This document shows, piece by piece, positions 1 to 10,247 of a stretch of DNA of 64,000 nt. Each line of letters starts with the position of its first letter. Within the stretch, counting starts at the first letter, position 1. Location of the stretch: NCBI RefSeq assembly GCF_030406905.1, contig NZ_CP129137.1, positions 806,001 through 870,000 of the forward strand. Reading direction: 5' to 3'. Under the pieces are notes generated by a model that worked only from the letters and a program-made list of their open reading frames with translations, did not search any database and was not told where the DNA came from. Made by a program: the position numbers and the translations under genes. The stretch is from Streptomyces sp. HUAS CB01. GTDB lineage: Bacteria > Actinomycetota > Actinomycetes > Streptomycetales > Streptomycetaceae.

Positions 1-1713
1 GAGGCGCAGCAGCTTCTCGCGTTCGCTCTCCTGCAGCCGGGTGACGGGGATACCGGTCCACGCGGCGACGATCTCGGCGATCTCGTCCTCGGTGACGACC
101 TCGTGCAGCAGCCGGCTCTCGCCCTGCTTGGCGGCGAGCGAGTCCTCCTCGGCCGCGAGGCGCCGCTCCAGTTCGGTGATCCGGCCGTAGCGCAGTTCCG
201 CCGCACGGTTGAGGTCGTAGTTCCGCTCGGCCTCATCGGCCTCCTGTCGTGCCTGTTCCAGGTCCTGGCGCAGTTCCTGCACCCGCCTGATGGCCTGGCG
301 CTCGGCCTCCCACTTGGCGTGCATCGCGTCGGTCTCGGCCCGCAGGTCGGCCAGTTCGCGCCGCAGTTCCTCGAGGCGCTTGCGGCTGGCGGGGTCGGTC
401 TCGGTGCCGAGTGCCGCCTCCTCGATCTCCAGCCTGGTCACCCGGCGGGTGATCTCGTCGAGTTCGGCCGGCATCGAGTCGATCTCCGTACGCAGCCGGG
501 CGCATGCCTCGTCCACGAGGTCGATCGCCTTGTCCGGCAGGTACCGGTCGGAGATGTAGCGGTGGCTGAGGGTGGCCGCGGCGACGAGCGCGGTGTCCTG
601 GATCTTGACCCCGTGGAAGACCTCCAGGCGTTCGCGCAGTCCGCGCAGGATGGAGATGGTGTCCTCGACGCTGGGTTCGTCCACGACCACCTGCTGGAAG
701 CGGCGTTCGAGGGCGGCGTCGGACTCGACGTACTTGCGGTACTCGGCGAGGGTGGTGGCGCCGATCATGTGGAGTTCGCCGCGGGCGAGCATCGGCTTGA
801 GCATGTTCCCGGCGTCCATGGCGCCCTCGGCCCCTCCGCCGGCACCGACGACGGTGTGCAACTCGTCGACGAAGAGCAGGATGCGCCCCTCCGCACCCTT
901 GACCTCGCTGAGCACGGCCTGCAGCCGCTCCTCGAACTCGCCCCGGTACTTGGCACCCGCGACCAGCAGGCTCATGTCGAGGGCGAAGATGGTCCGGTCG
1001 CGCAGGCCGTCGGGCACGTCCCCGCGCACGATCCGCTGGGCCAGGCCCTCCACGATCGCCGTCTTTCCGACGCCGGGGTCACCGATCAGGACCGGGTTGT
1101 TCTTGGTCTTGCGGCTCAGGATCTGGATGATGCGCCTGATCTCCGCGTCGCGGCCGATGACCGGGTCCATCCTGCCGCTGCGCGCCTCGGCCACCAGGTC
1201 GCGGCCGTACTTCTCGAGGGCCTCGTACGCACCCTCGGGGGTGGCGGAGGTGACGCGCTGGTGCCCGCGGATGCCGGTGAGGGCCTCCAGGAACGACTCC
1301 TTCGTGACGCCGAACTCCTTGAGCAGCCGGCCCGCGGCGGTCCTCGACCCCTCGTCGGCGAGAGCGAGGACGAGGTGCTCGACGGACACGTACTCGTCCT
1401 TGAGCCGCTTGGCCTCCTGCTCGGCGGAGTCCAGCACCTGGGCGAGCCGCTGGGTGATGAACACCTGGCCCGGCTGGGCACCGGGGCCGGTCACCCGGGG
1501 CCGGCGGGCCAGCGACTCCGTCACCGCCGTGCGCAGCGCCTGGGTGCCGACGCCCGCCCGGTCGAGCAACCGGGGCACCAGCCCGTCGGGCTGGTCGAGG
1601 AGGGCGAGCAGCAGGTGCTCGCCGTCGACCTCGGTCTGGTCGAGGCGTCCGGCGATGGTCTGTGCTTCCTGCAGGGCTTCCTGCGACTTCTGGGTCAACC
1701 GGTTCATATCCAC
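1..1713 (-). CDS. clpB: ATP-dependent disaggregase ClpB (3' part missing)
   Basis: Hsp100 disaggregase that threads aggregated proteins through a hexamer and works with DnaK. The 571 residues present hold the N-terminal Clp repeat domain (about 1-150), the first AAA+ domain with Walker A GDPGVGKT near residue 210 and Walker B ILLFVDE near 280, and the coiled-coil middle domain typical of ClpB, rich in E, R and A. The second AAA+ domain lies beyond base 1 (family length about 860-880 aa), so this is a window edge and not a truncation. The GTG at 1713 has AGGAG nine bases upstream; an ATG two codons later (1707) overlaps the stop of the upstream gene as ATGA and is the alternative start. It is the last gene visible of the dnaK-grpE-cbpA-cbpM-clpB operon. 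Confidence 0.95.
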   Translation of the reverse strand, partial: MDMNRLTQKSQEALQEAQTIAGRLDQTEVDGEHLLLALLDQPDGLVPRLLDRAGVGTQALRTAVTESLARRPRVTGPGAQPGQVFITQRLAQVLDSAEQEAKRLKDEYVSVEHLVLALADEGSRTAAGRLLKEFGVTKESFLEALTGIRGHQRVTSATPEGAYEALEKYGRDLVAEARSGRMDPVIGRDAEIRRIIQILSRKTKNNPVLIGDPGVGKTAIVEGLAQRIVRGDVPDGLRDRTIFALDMSLLVAGAKYRGEFEERLQAVLSEVKGAEGRILLFVDELHTVVGAGGGAEGAMDAGNMLKPMLARGELHMIGATTLAEYRKYVESDAALERRFQQVVVDEPSVEDTISILRGLRERLEVFHGVKIQDTALVAAATLSHRYISDRYLPDKAIDLVDEACARLRTEIDSMPAELDEITRRVTRLEIEEAALGTETDPASRKRLEELRRELADLRAETDAMHAKWEAERQAIRRVQELRQDLEQARQEADEAERNYDLNRAAELRYGRITELERRLAAEEDSLAAKQGESRLLHEVVTEDEIAEIVAAWTGIPVTRLQESEREKLLRL

Positions 1714-2108
1714 GATTCATCACTCCTGGCGCCGGCGTTGCTGCGCCTCAGCTCGTCCTCCAGCTCGCTGATCCGGTCGAGCAGATCGAGCACCAGACCG
1801 AGTGAGGCGTAGTTGAGGTGCAGCCCGGCCCTGAGGCGTTGGATGCGGGCCAGTACCGAGGGGGCGCTCCGGTCGAACCAGAGCCGGCCGTCGGCGCCCC
1901 GGGCGGCGTCGATCAGGCCGAGTGCGACGAACCGCCGCACGACGTCGGGGTGGAGGGAGGCGAGACGCGCGACGGCGTCCAGGTCCAGCCGGGTGACCGG
2001 ATCCATCGCGTAGCGACGGACGACGACGTTCACGCCGGGCTGCCGGGCCGGGGGCGTCGCCCGGCGGTGCCCGGGGGCCCGCCCGGCGGACCGGGGGTCG
2101 TGGGTCAT
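1704..2108 (-). CDS. MerR-like chaperone modulator, CbpM type
   Basis: A 134-aa protein with a short MerR-like helix-turn-helix ([20 protein letters not shown], about residues 40-60) followed by a leucine-rich helical tail. Placed directly after a J-protein, it is best read as CbpM, the small modulator that binds the J domain of CbpA and restrains its activity. It is not HspR: the Streptomyces HspR I know has a longer C-terminal region and a different HTH. The first 34 residues are Pro/Arg-rich and look unstructured, so a start at the internal Met before DPVTRLDL is possible. The annotated start overlaps the cbpA stop by 4 bases and its stop overlaps clpB, so it is translationally coupled on both sides. 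A DNA-binding role cannot be excluded. Confidence 0.72.
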   Translation of the reverse strand: MTHDPRSAGRAPGHRRATPPARQPGVNVVVRRYAMDPVTRLDLDAVARLASLHPDVVRRFVALGLIDAARGADGRLWFDRSAPSVLARIQRLRAGLHLNYASLGLVLDLLDRISELEDELRRSNAGARSDESWI

Positions 2109-3082
2109 CCTGGTTTCCTCGGGTCGAAGGGGGAGTCGGCGGCCAGTTGCTCGAAGAGTTCGCGTTCGCGCTCGGAGGGCTTCGGCGGGACCATGATCCG
2201 GACCTCCGCGTAGAGATCCCCGTCGTCGCCGCGGGGGTTGGGCATCCCTTCGCCGCGCAGCCGCAGCCGGCGGCCGCTCGACGAACCGCCCGGCACGGTG
2301 ACCTTCGCCGTGCCGCCGGGGGTCGGAACGGGCACGGTGGCACCGAGCGCCGCCTCCCAGGGGGTGACGGGGAGGACCACGTGGATGTCGCGGCCCTCCA
2401 GCCTGAACCGCGCGTCAGGTTTGATCCGCACGCGCAGGTAGAGGTCGCCCGGCGGGCCGCCGGCGCTCCCCCGGCCGCCCTCTCCGGCCAGCCGGATGCG
2501 CTGGCCGTCGACGACCCCGCGGGGAACGGTGACGTCGTAGGTCCGCGGACCGTCCGGTCCCGAGAGGGTGATGCCTCGTTTGCCCCCGCGGTAGGCCTCC
2601 TCCACGCCGAGCCGGATCTCCGCCTCCTGGTCCGCGCCGGGCACCGGCCCCCGGGCCCTGGCCCCGCCGCGCCCGAACAGCCCGCCGAACAGGTCGTCGA
2701 AGTCCACGCCTCCGGCGCCGCCCTCGAAGCCCTCGAAGCCCTCCCCGAAGTCGGACACGAAGCGCACGCGGCGGCCGTCGCCGCCCGGTCCGGCACCGGA
2801 GCGGGTGTACCCGCCGCGGGCGCCCGCAGCGGCCGCGACGCGCTCGTCGTAGTCCTTCGGGATCTCCCGGAAGTGCTCGCCGAACCGGTCGTAGCGGCGG
2901 CGCGTGTCGGGGTCGGACAGCACGCTGTACGCCTCGTTGATCTCTCTGAACCGCTCCTCGGCCTCCGGCTCCTTGTTGACGTCGGGGTGGTGCCGGCGGG
3001 CCAGTTTGCGGAACGCCGCCTGGATCTCGTCGGAACCCGCGCCGCGGCCGACCCCGAGGACGTCGTAGTAGTCACGCGCCAT
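2105..3082 (-). CDS. cbpA: DnaJ-family co-chaperone, CbpA type (no zinc finger)
   Basis: A 325-aa J-domain protein that stimulates DnaK ATPase. It has an N-terminal J domain (ARDYYDVLGV start, HPD at about residue 32), a Gly/Phe-rich linker (about 75-150) and two C-terminal beta-barrel substrate domains. The four CxxCxGxG zinc repeats of classical DnaJ are absent, which makes it a class II (CbpA/DnaJ2) protein and agrees with the CbpM-like gene that follows. The start at MARDYY is chosen because the J domain begins there; upstream in-frame sequence overlaps grpE. The gap to grpE is five bases, so the two are cotranscribed. Confidence 0.93.
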   Translation of the reverse strand: MARDYYDVLGVGRGAGSDEIQAAFRKLARRHHPDVNKEPEAEERFREINEAYSVLSDPDTRRRYDRFGEHFREIPKDYDERVAAAAGARGGYTRSGAGPGGDGRRVRFVSDFGEGFEGFEGGAGGVDFDDLFGGLFGRGGARARGPVPGADQEAEIRLGVEEAYRGGKRGITLSGPDGPRTYDVTVPRGVVDGQRIRLAGEGGRGSAGGPPGDLYLRVRIKPDARFRLEGRDIHVVLPVTPWEAALGATVPVPTPGGTAKVTVPGGSSSGRRLRLRGEGMPNPRGDDGDLYAEVRIMVPPKPSERERELFEQLAADSPFDPRKPG

Positions 3083-3087
3083 GGGCG

Positions 3088-3603
3088 TCACTCCTGCCGC
3101 TTGTTCACCACGACGGCCGCGGGGCGCAGCTGCTGGTCGCCCTCGCCGTAGCCCGGCCGCTGGACCCGGACCACGGTGTTGGGTTCGGCCTCGGGGTCGT
3201 CGACGAGGCCGACGACCTCGTGCCGGGTCGGGTCGAACGGGACGCCCGTCTCCTCGTAGCGGGGGTACCCGAGTCCCCGGAGCACCTCGACGGCCAGATC
3301 GCGCACGGCCTTGACGCCTTCCTGCACGGCGGACGGGTCGGATCCCGCGTGCTGGAGGGCGAGTTCGAGGTTGTCGACCACGGGCAGCCATGCCGCCGAC
3401 GTACGGGCCCGCTCGTCGCTCCGCTCGCGCTGCAGCTCCCTCGCATGGCGTTTGCGGAGGTTGTCCAGGTCCGCGAGGGAGCGCCGCCAGCGGTCCCGGA
3501 TCTCGTCGAGTTCCGCGGTGAGTTCGCCCGTGCCCGGCTGTGCCTCCGCGGGCGGCGCCTCGGTGGGGCCCTCCGGCGGGGCAGGTTCGTTGTCGGTGGT
3601 CAT
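3088..3603 (-). CDS. grpE: Nucleotide exchange factor GrpE
   Basis: Releases ADP from DnaK to reset the chaperone cycle. The 171-aa protein has an acidic, Pro/Glu-rich unstructured N-terminus (1-30), a long helix that forms the dimer stalk (about 30-90, with LADLDNLRKRHARE) and the C-terminal beta domain. The family signature PFDPTRHEVVG-type segment is present near residues 125-135. Length is near the actinobacterial norm. It starts eight bases after the dnaK stop and ends five bases before cbpA. Confidence 0.95.
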   Translation of the reverse strand: MTTDNEPAPPEGPTEAPPAEAQPGTGELTAELDEIRDRWRRSLADLDNLRKRHARELQRERSDERARTSAAWLPVVDNLELALQHAGSDPSAVQEGVKAVRDLAVEVLRGLGYPRYEETGVPFDPTRHEVVGLVDDPEAEPNTVVRVQRPGYGEGDQQLRPAAVVVNKRQE

Positions 3604-3611
3604 GAACGGCC

Positions 3612-5537
<1,926 letters not shown>

Positions 5538-5567
5538 CAGGTTCTCCTTCGTCGCACGACGCGCGGT

Positions 5568-5646
5568 TCACAGGTCCGGAAGCGGACTCACAGGTCGGAG
5601 AGCGTGCCGTTCACCCTGCTTCGAGTCCGCGAACTTCTTCGAGTCC
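5568..5646 (-). promoter_or_regulatory. Direct repeats upstream of dnaK
   Basis: Two pairs of direct repeats sit 30-110 bases upstream of the dnaK start. TCACAGGTC occurs at 5568 and 5588, exactly 20 bases apart, followed by GGA in both. CTTCGAGTCC occurs at 5619 and 5637, 18 bases apart. No CIRCE (TTAGCACTC inverted repeat) and no clear HAIR (CTTGAGT inverted repeat) element is visible. Helically phased direct repeats at this position could be operator or activator sites; this is an inference from spacing only. Confidence 0.35.
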
Positions 5647-5649
5647 TCG

Positions 5650-6424
5650 AGGAGGTGCGCATGCCTCGCGCCTTCGAGGGGGCGCCTTCTCGTGGAGGCG
5701 GCCGGACGGGCCGGGTCCCGAGGCGGTCCCGTGGGCGGCCGGCCGCGGTCGTGCCGACGGGGCCGTGTCGTCGCGGCCATGGCCGGCGGCATACGTGATC
5801 GCCACGTCCGGCGGTTCGGCTGGTCCATGATCCGTACTCCCCGCGTGGCCGAGCGCCGTCGGCCCGTACGCCTGCTCCGGCGTCGCGCCCCGGGCAACCT
5901 CGCAGCCAGCGCCTGCCAGGTTCCCATGCGGATGCGCTCCCGCCCTGCCAGTACAAGGGTGACGACATAAGCCAATCGGGGCAATTCGGAAGTTCGCTCC
6001 GGTGCTCCTGTCGGCGTCGGGCCGTGCACCTCACCCTCGGCGACCTCGCCGTCACGGCGAGCGCGGTGCGTCGCGGTCTCGGTTCACCCCCAGGGCTCGG
6101 GGCCGGAGCCCGCCGCCGGTGCTGCCGGCGCCCAGGCGCGGCCGGCCCGTACGCTCCGCTCGCGGCCGGTACGTCCGGCCGGCGGCCCGCGCCGGGCCTG
6201 CGTGCTGACGGGTGGCGGATGCACCGCGGCCCCCGCCGCCGAGAACACGGGCGGCGAGACGACCCGCGGGCCTCGCCCCACCGGTCGGTCCGGGCACACC
6301 CGGCCCGGCCGTCCCCAGCCGGGCCGTCCCTCAGGCTCGGTTGCGCGACGCCCCTGCCCTCGTCCTCCCACGGCGATCCCGCGGGTGGTGGCGCACAGGC
6401 GGTCGAGGAGGCCGTCAGCGGCCA
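5650..6424. other. Gene-free stretch upstream of the dnaK operon
   Basis: About 770 bases in which both strands are open for long distances only because stops are rare at this GC content. The translations are Arg/Pro/Gly-rich without any recognisable family, and no start has a convincing ribosome binding site. The AT-richest part, 5951-5990, is the most likely place for a dnaK-operon promoter on the minus strand, but I cannot assign -35 and -10 boxes with confidence. Confidence 0.5.
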
Positions 6425-6803
6425 AGGGAGGACGCCCTGGCGGACGAGGGAAACAACGCGTGCCCCCGAGCCGCGGCGACCAGGAGAGGACGCCCGTGCG
6501 GAGGGAAACACCGCGCGCCCCCCGAGCCGCGGCGACCAAGAGAAGGTGCCCGAGCGGAGGGAAACAACGCGCACGCCCCGAGCCGCGGCGACCAAGAGAA
6601 GGTGCCCGAGCGGAGGGAAACACCGCGGGCGCCCCGAGCCGCGGCGACCAAGAGAAGGTGCCCGAGCGGAGGGAAACACCGCGGGCGCCCCGAGCCGCGG
6701 CGACCAAGAGAAGGTGCCCGAGCGGAGGGAAACACCGCGGGCGCCCCGAGCCGCGGCGACCAGGAGAGGACGCCCGTGCGGAGGGAAGCAACGCGCACGC
6801 CCG
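6425..6803. repeat. Seven-copy 56-bp tandem repeat
   Basis: The marker GAGGGAAAC (last copy GAGGGAAGC) starts at 6446, 6501, 6557, 6613, 6669, 6725 and 6781, giving a period of 55 then five times 56 bases. The central four units are nearly identical along their whole length (GCCCCGAGCCGCGGCGACC, AAGAGAAGGTGCCC, GAGCGGAGGGAAAC); the outer units diverge. Each unit contains the palindromes GCCGCGGC and GGGCGCCC. Because 56 is not a multiple of 3, every frame reads through as a 56-residue periodic Arg/Pro/Gly sequence, which explains the long open frames here. Confidence 0.93.
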
Positions 6804-7021
6804 GGGCCGCGGGCGTCGGCGGCTTCCCGGGGCGGCGGTGCGCGAGCACCGCGACCGTGTCCGCGACCTCGATGCCCTCCGGGCCCCAGGGTGCGCGCGG
6901 CACGGACGACCCGGCGCCGGGTCGTCCGGCGCGGACCCCCGACCGCGCAGCGGAGCCGGCCGCCGGGCTGCCTGGCGCGGCCGCGGACCCGACCCGTGTG
7001 GACAGGTCGTACGGGGTCACA

Positions 7022-7151
7022 CGCGGGAGCGTGAGGACGACCTCGGCGTGCCCGGCGTGCACCACCGCGGGAGCACGCGGACCGCGACGGTGTGCCCAGG
7101 GCGAACCAACCGCGGGAGCGTGAGGACGGCCTCGGCGTGCCCGGGGCGGAC
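7022..7151. repeat. Three degenerate 44-45-bp direct repeats
   Basis: CGCGGGAGC begins units at 7022, 7066 and 7111. Units one and three share GTGAGGACG(A/G)CCTCGGCGTGCCCGG, while the middle one is more diverged (ends in GTGTGCCCAGGGCGAAC). No gene is supported between the 56-bp array and the fds terminator (6804-7139). Confidence 0.7.
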
Positions 7152-7168
7152 GCACCGTCCGCCCCGGG
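7140..7168 (-). terminator. Hairpin downstream of the fds operon
   Basis: A perfect 12-bp stem, CCCGGGGCGGAC and GTCCGCCCCGGG, around a five-base loop, lies 40 bases past the fdsD stop. There is no clear T-tract, as usual in Streptomyces. Its place fits termination of the minus-strand fds transcript. Confidence 0.65.
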
Positions 7169-7208
7169 CGGCGGCCCCGGCCGCCCGCCGCACCGGACGG
7201 CCGGGGGG

Positions 7209-7433
7209 TCAGCGCCCCGGCGCCAGCAGGGCCGCCGCGGACACCGTCAGAGGGTCCAGACCGTCATGGCCGGTCTCCGCGTCCTCGATGAGCCGGGCGC
7301 GCATCCGGGGATCCCAGAACGCCCGGATGTGCGCGGCGATCTCCCCGGCCGCCTCGGCGGGGTCCCGGTGGCGGAACTGCGCCGCGATGTCGTTGGCCAG
7401 CCGTACGTGGGCGGCGACGGGCTGAAGGGCCAT
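7209..7433 (-). CDS. fdsD: Formate dehydrogenase delta subunit
   Basis: A 74-aa protein of the FdsD family, a small accessory subunit of NAD-dependent molybdenum formate dehydrogenases. It shows the family pattern of RLANDIAAQF near the N-terminus and IAAHIRAFWDPRMRARL in the middle. It begins three bases after the fdsA stop, closing the operon. In related systems FdsD is needed for an active complex; its exact role is not settled. Confidence 0.88.
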   Translation of the reverse strand: MALQPVAAHVRLANDIAAQFRHRDPAEAAGEIAAHIRAFWDPRMRARLIEDAETGHDGLDPLTVSAAALLAPGR

Positions 7434-7436
7434 GGC

Positions 7437-10247
7437 TCACCGCTCCCCGGCGGCGACGGACCGCGCGGCGGCCGGTTCCGCTGCCGGGGGCCGCTTCAGG
7501 GTGACCTGGACCGCCGTCACCTTGTACTCGGGGCAGTTGGTCGCCCAGTCCGAGTGCTCGGTCGTCACGACGTTGGCACCGGTCGCGGGATGGTGGAACG
7601 TCGTGTACACCACCCCGACCGGCATCCGGTCGTCGATCCGCGCCCGCAGGCTGGTCTCGCCGACCCGGCTGGCCAGTGCCACGGTGTCGCCGTCGCGGAT
7701 GCCGCGCACCTCGGCGTCGTGCGGATGCAGTTCCAGCACGTCCTCCGGGTGCCAGGCCACATTGCCGGTACGGCGGGTCTGGGCGCCGACGTTGTACTGG
7801 GACAGGATGCGGCCGGTGGTGAGGATCAGCGGGAACTTGCGGGTGCTGCGCTCCTCGGTCGGTACGTAGACGGTCTCGACGAACCGGCCCCTGCCGCGCA
7901 CGAATCCGTCCACGTGCATGATGGGCGTGCCCTCGGGGGCCGTGTCGTTGCACGGCCACTGCACACTGCCGACCCGGTCGAGCTTCCCGAACGACACCCC
8001 GGCGAAGGTCGGCGTGGTCATCGCGATCTCGTCCATGATCTGCGAGGCGTCGTCCCACTTCATCGGGTAGCCCATCGCCTGGGCGATCTCGCAGACGATC
8101 TGCCACTCGTGCTTGCCCGTCCTCGGGGCCATCACCGGCCGCACCCGGTTGATCCGGCGTTCGGCGTTGGTGAAGGTGCCGTCCTTCTCCAGGAACGACG
8201 TCCCGGGCAGGAACACGTGGGCGAACTTCGAGGTCTCGTTGAGGAAGAGGTCCTGCACGACGACGAGGTCCATCGCCGAGAGCGCGGCCGTCACGTGCCG
8301 GGTGTTGGGGTCGGACTGGGCGATGTCCTCGCCGTGCACGAACAGCGCCCGGAACGTGCCGTCGACGGCGGAGTCGAACATGTTGGGGATGCGCAGCCCC
8401 GGCTCCGACTGCAGGGTCCTCCCCCACAGCGTCTCGAAGACGGAGCGCACCGCGTCGTCCGACACATGCCGGTAGCCGGGGAGTTCGTGGGGGAACGAGC
8501 CCATGTCGCACGAGCCCTGGACGTTGTTCTGCCCGCGCAGCGGGTTCACGCCGACGCCCTCGCGGCCGATGTTGCCGGTGGCCATGGCGAGATTCGCCAT
8601 GCCCATCACCATGGTCGAGCCCTGGCTGTGCTCGGTGACGCCGAGGCCGTAGTAGATGGCCGCGTTGGGCGCGCCGGCGTAGAGCCGGGCGGCCGCGCGC
8701 AGTTCCTCGGCCGGGACGCCGGTGATCCCGGCGACCGCCTCGGGGCTGTGCTCGGGCCGGGCGATGAACCGCTCCCACGCCTCGAAGTCCTCGCAGCGCT
8801 CCGCGACGAAGGCGCGGTCCACCAGCCCTTCGGTGACCACGACGTGGGCGAGGGCGTTGACCAGCGCCACATTGGTGCCGGGCGCGAGCTGGAGGTGGTG
8901 CGCGGCCTCGACGTGCGGGGAGCGCACGAGGTCGATGCGGCGCGGGTCGGCCACGATGAGCCGGGCGCCCTGGCGCAGCCTGCGCTTCATGCGGGAGGCG
9001 AAGACGGGGTGGCCGTCGGTGGGGTTGGCGCCGATGACGAGGATGACGTCCGCCCTGGCGACGGACTTGAAGTCCTGGGTGCCGGCCGAGGTGCCGTAGG
9101 TCTGCTTCAGTCCGTAGCCGGTCGGCGAGTGGCAGACCCGGGCGCAGGTGTCGACGTTGTTGTTGCCGAAGGCCGCGCGGACCATCTTCTGGACCGCGTA
9201 CACCTCCTCGTTGGTGCAGCGGGACGAGGTGATGCCGCCGATCGCCCCGGCTCCGTGCCGGGCCTGGATGTCCAGCATCCGCCGCGCCACATAACCGATG
9301 GCCTCCTCCCACCCCACCTCGCGCCAGGGGTCGGTGATCCGCTCGCGCAGCATGGGCTTCAGCTGCCGGTCGGGGTGCGAGGCGTAGCCGAACGCGAACC
9401 GGCCCTTGACGCAGGAGTGGCCCTCGTTGGCCCCGCCGTCCTTGTACGGCACCATCCGCACGACCTCGTCGCCGCGGAGTTCGGCCTTGAAGGAGCAGCC
9501 GACACCGCAGTACGCGCACGTGGTGACGACGCTGCGGGTCGGCATGCCGAGCTCCACCACCGAGCGCTCCTGGAGGGTGGCGGTGGGGCAGGCCTGGACG
9601 CAGGCGCCGCAGGAGACGCAGTCGGACTCCATGAAGCTGCCGCCTGCGCCGGCCGCGACCTTGGAGGCGAAGCCGCGGCCCTCGATGGTGAGGGCGAAGG
9701 TCCCCTGCACCTCGCCGCAGGCCCGGACGCAGCGGGAGCAGGAGATGCACTTGCTCGCGTCGAAGTCGAAGTAGGGGTTGGAGCTGTCGGTGGGCTCGTC
9801 GAGGTGGTTCTCCCCGTCGAAGCCGTAGCGGACCTCGCGCAGCCCGACGACCCCGGCCATGTCCTGCAGTTCGCAGTCCCCGTTGGCCGGGCAGGTCAGG
9901 CAGTCCAGCGGGTGGTCGGAGATGTACAGCTCCATGACGCCGCGCCGCAGTCCGGCGAGTTCCGGGGTCTGGGTGCGCACCTTCATACCGGGGGCGACGG
10001 GCGTGGTGCAGGAGGCGGGCGTGCCCTTGCGGCCGTCGATGTCGACCAGGCAGAGGCGGCAGGACCCGAAGGGTTCGAGGCTGTCGGTGGCGCAGAGCCT
10101 GGGGATGTCGATCCCGGCCTCGGAGGCGGCGCGCATCACCGACGTGCCCTCGGGGACCAGCACTTCCGTACCGTCGATCTCGACGGCCACGGTCGCCTCG
10201 CCGGCCCGTGCCGGGGTGCCGTGGTCGGGCTCCTTGATCAGGGTCAT
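7437..10247 (-). CDS. fdsA: NAD-dependent formate dehydrogenase, molybdenum alpha subunit
   Basis: Catalytic subunit (936 aa) oxidising formate to CO2 at a bis-MGD molybdenum site. In order: an N-terminal [2Fe-2S] ferredoxin domain (FGSCRLCLVDIDG, about residues 60-75), a His-Cys3 cluster (HPLDCLTCPANGDC), two [4Fe-4S] clusters (CISCSRCVRACGE and CVSCGACVQACP), the proximal cluster CAYCGVGC and the molybdopterin domains. The metal ligand is Cys in VDTCARVCHSPT (codon TGC), so this is a Cys and not a selenocysteine enzyme. The ATG overlaps the fdsB stop as ATGA, and an in-frame upstream extension is only the antisense of fdsB. No FdsC/FdhD sulfurtransferase gene lies nearby. Confidence 0.95.
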   Translation of the reverse strand: MTLIKEPDHGTPARAGEATVAVEIDGTEVLVPEGTSVMRAASEAGIDIPRLCATDSLEPFGSCRLCLVDIDGRKGTPASCTTPVAPGMKVRTQTPELAGLRRGVMELYISDHPLDCLTCPANGDCELQDMAGVVGLREVRYGFDGENHLDEPTDSSNPYFDFDASKCISCSRCVRACGEVQGTFALTIEGRGFASKVAAGAGGSFMESDCVSCGACVQACPTATLQERSVVELGMPTRSVVTTCAYCGVGCSFKAELRGDEVVRMVPYKDGGANEGHSCVKGRFAFGYASHPDRQLKPMLRERITDPWREVGWEEAIGYVARRMLDIQARHGAGAIGGITSSRCTNEEVYAVQKMVRAAFGNNNVDTCARVCHSPTGYGLKQTYGTSAGTQDFKSVARADVILVIGANPTDGHPVFASRMKRRLRQGARLIVADPRRIDLVRSPHVEAAHHLQLAPGTNVALVNALAHVVVTEGLVDRAFVAERCEDFEAWERFIARPEHSPEAVAGITGVPAEELRAAARLYAGAPNAAIYYGLGVTEHSQGSTMVMGMANLAMATGNIGREGVGVNPLRGQNNVQGSCDMGSFPHELPGYRHVSDDAVRSVFETLWGRTLQSEPGLRIPNMFDSAVDGTFRALFVHGEDIAQSDPNTRHVTAALSAMDLVVVQDLFLNETSKFAHVFLPGTSFLEKDGTFTNAERRINRVRPVMAPRTGKHEWQIVCEIAQAMGYPMKWDDASQIMDEIAMTTPTFAGVSFGKLDRVGSVQWPCNDTAPEGTPIMHVDGFVRGRGRFVETVYVPTEERSTRKFPLILTTGRILSQYNVGAQTRRTGNVAWHPEDVLELHPHDAEVRGIRDGDTVALASRVGETSLRARIDDRMPVGVVYTTFHHPATGANVVTTEHSDWATNCPEYKVTAVQVTLKRPPAAEPAAARSVAAGER

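Noticed and set aside
1704..2108. HspR repressor
   Set aside because: The HTH and overall sequence do not match the Streptomyces HspR I know, and the J-protein in front is of CbpA type, which fits CbpM better.
6425..6803. CRISPR array
   Set aside because: The whole 56-base unit is repeated, including what would be spacers, and no cas genes are present.
9130..9200. Selenocysteine-containing formate dehydrogenase
   Set aside because: The metal-ligand codon is TGC (Cys) and no in-frame TGA or SECIS-like structure is seen.
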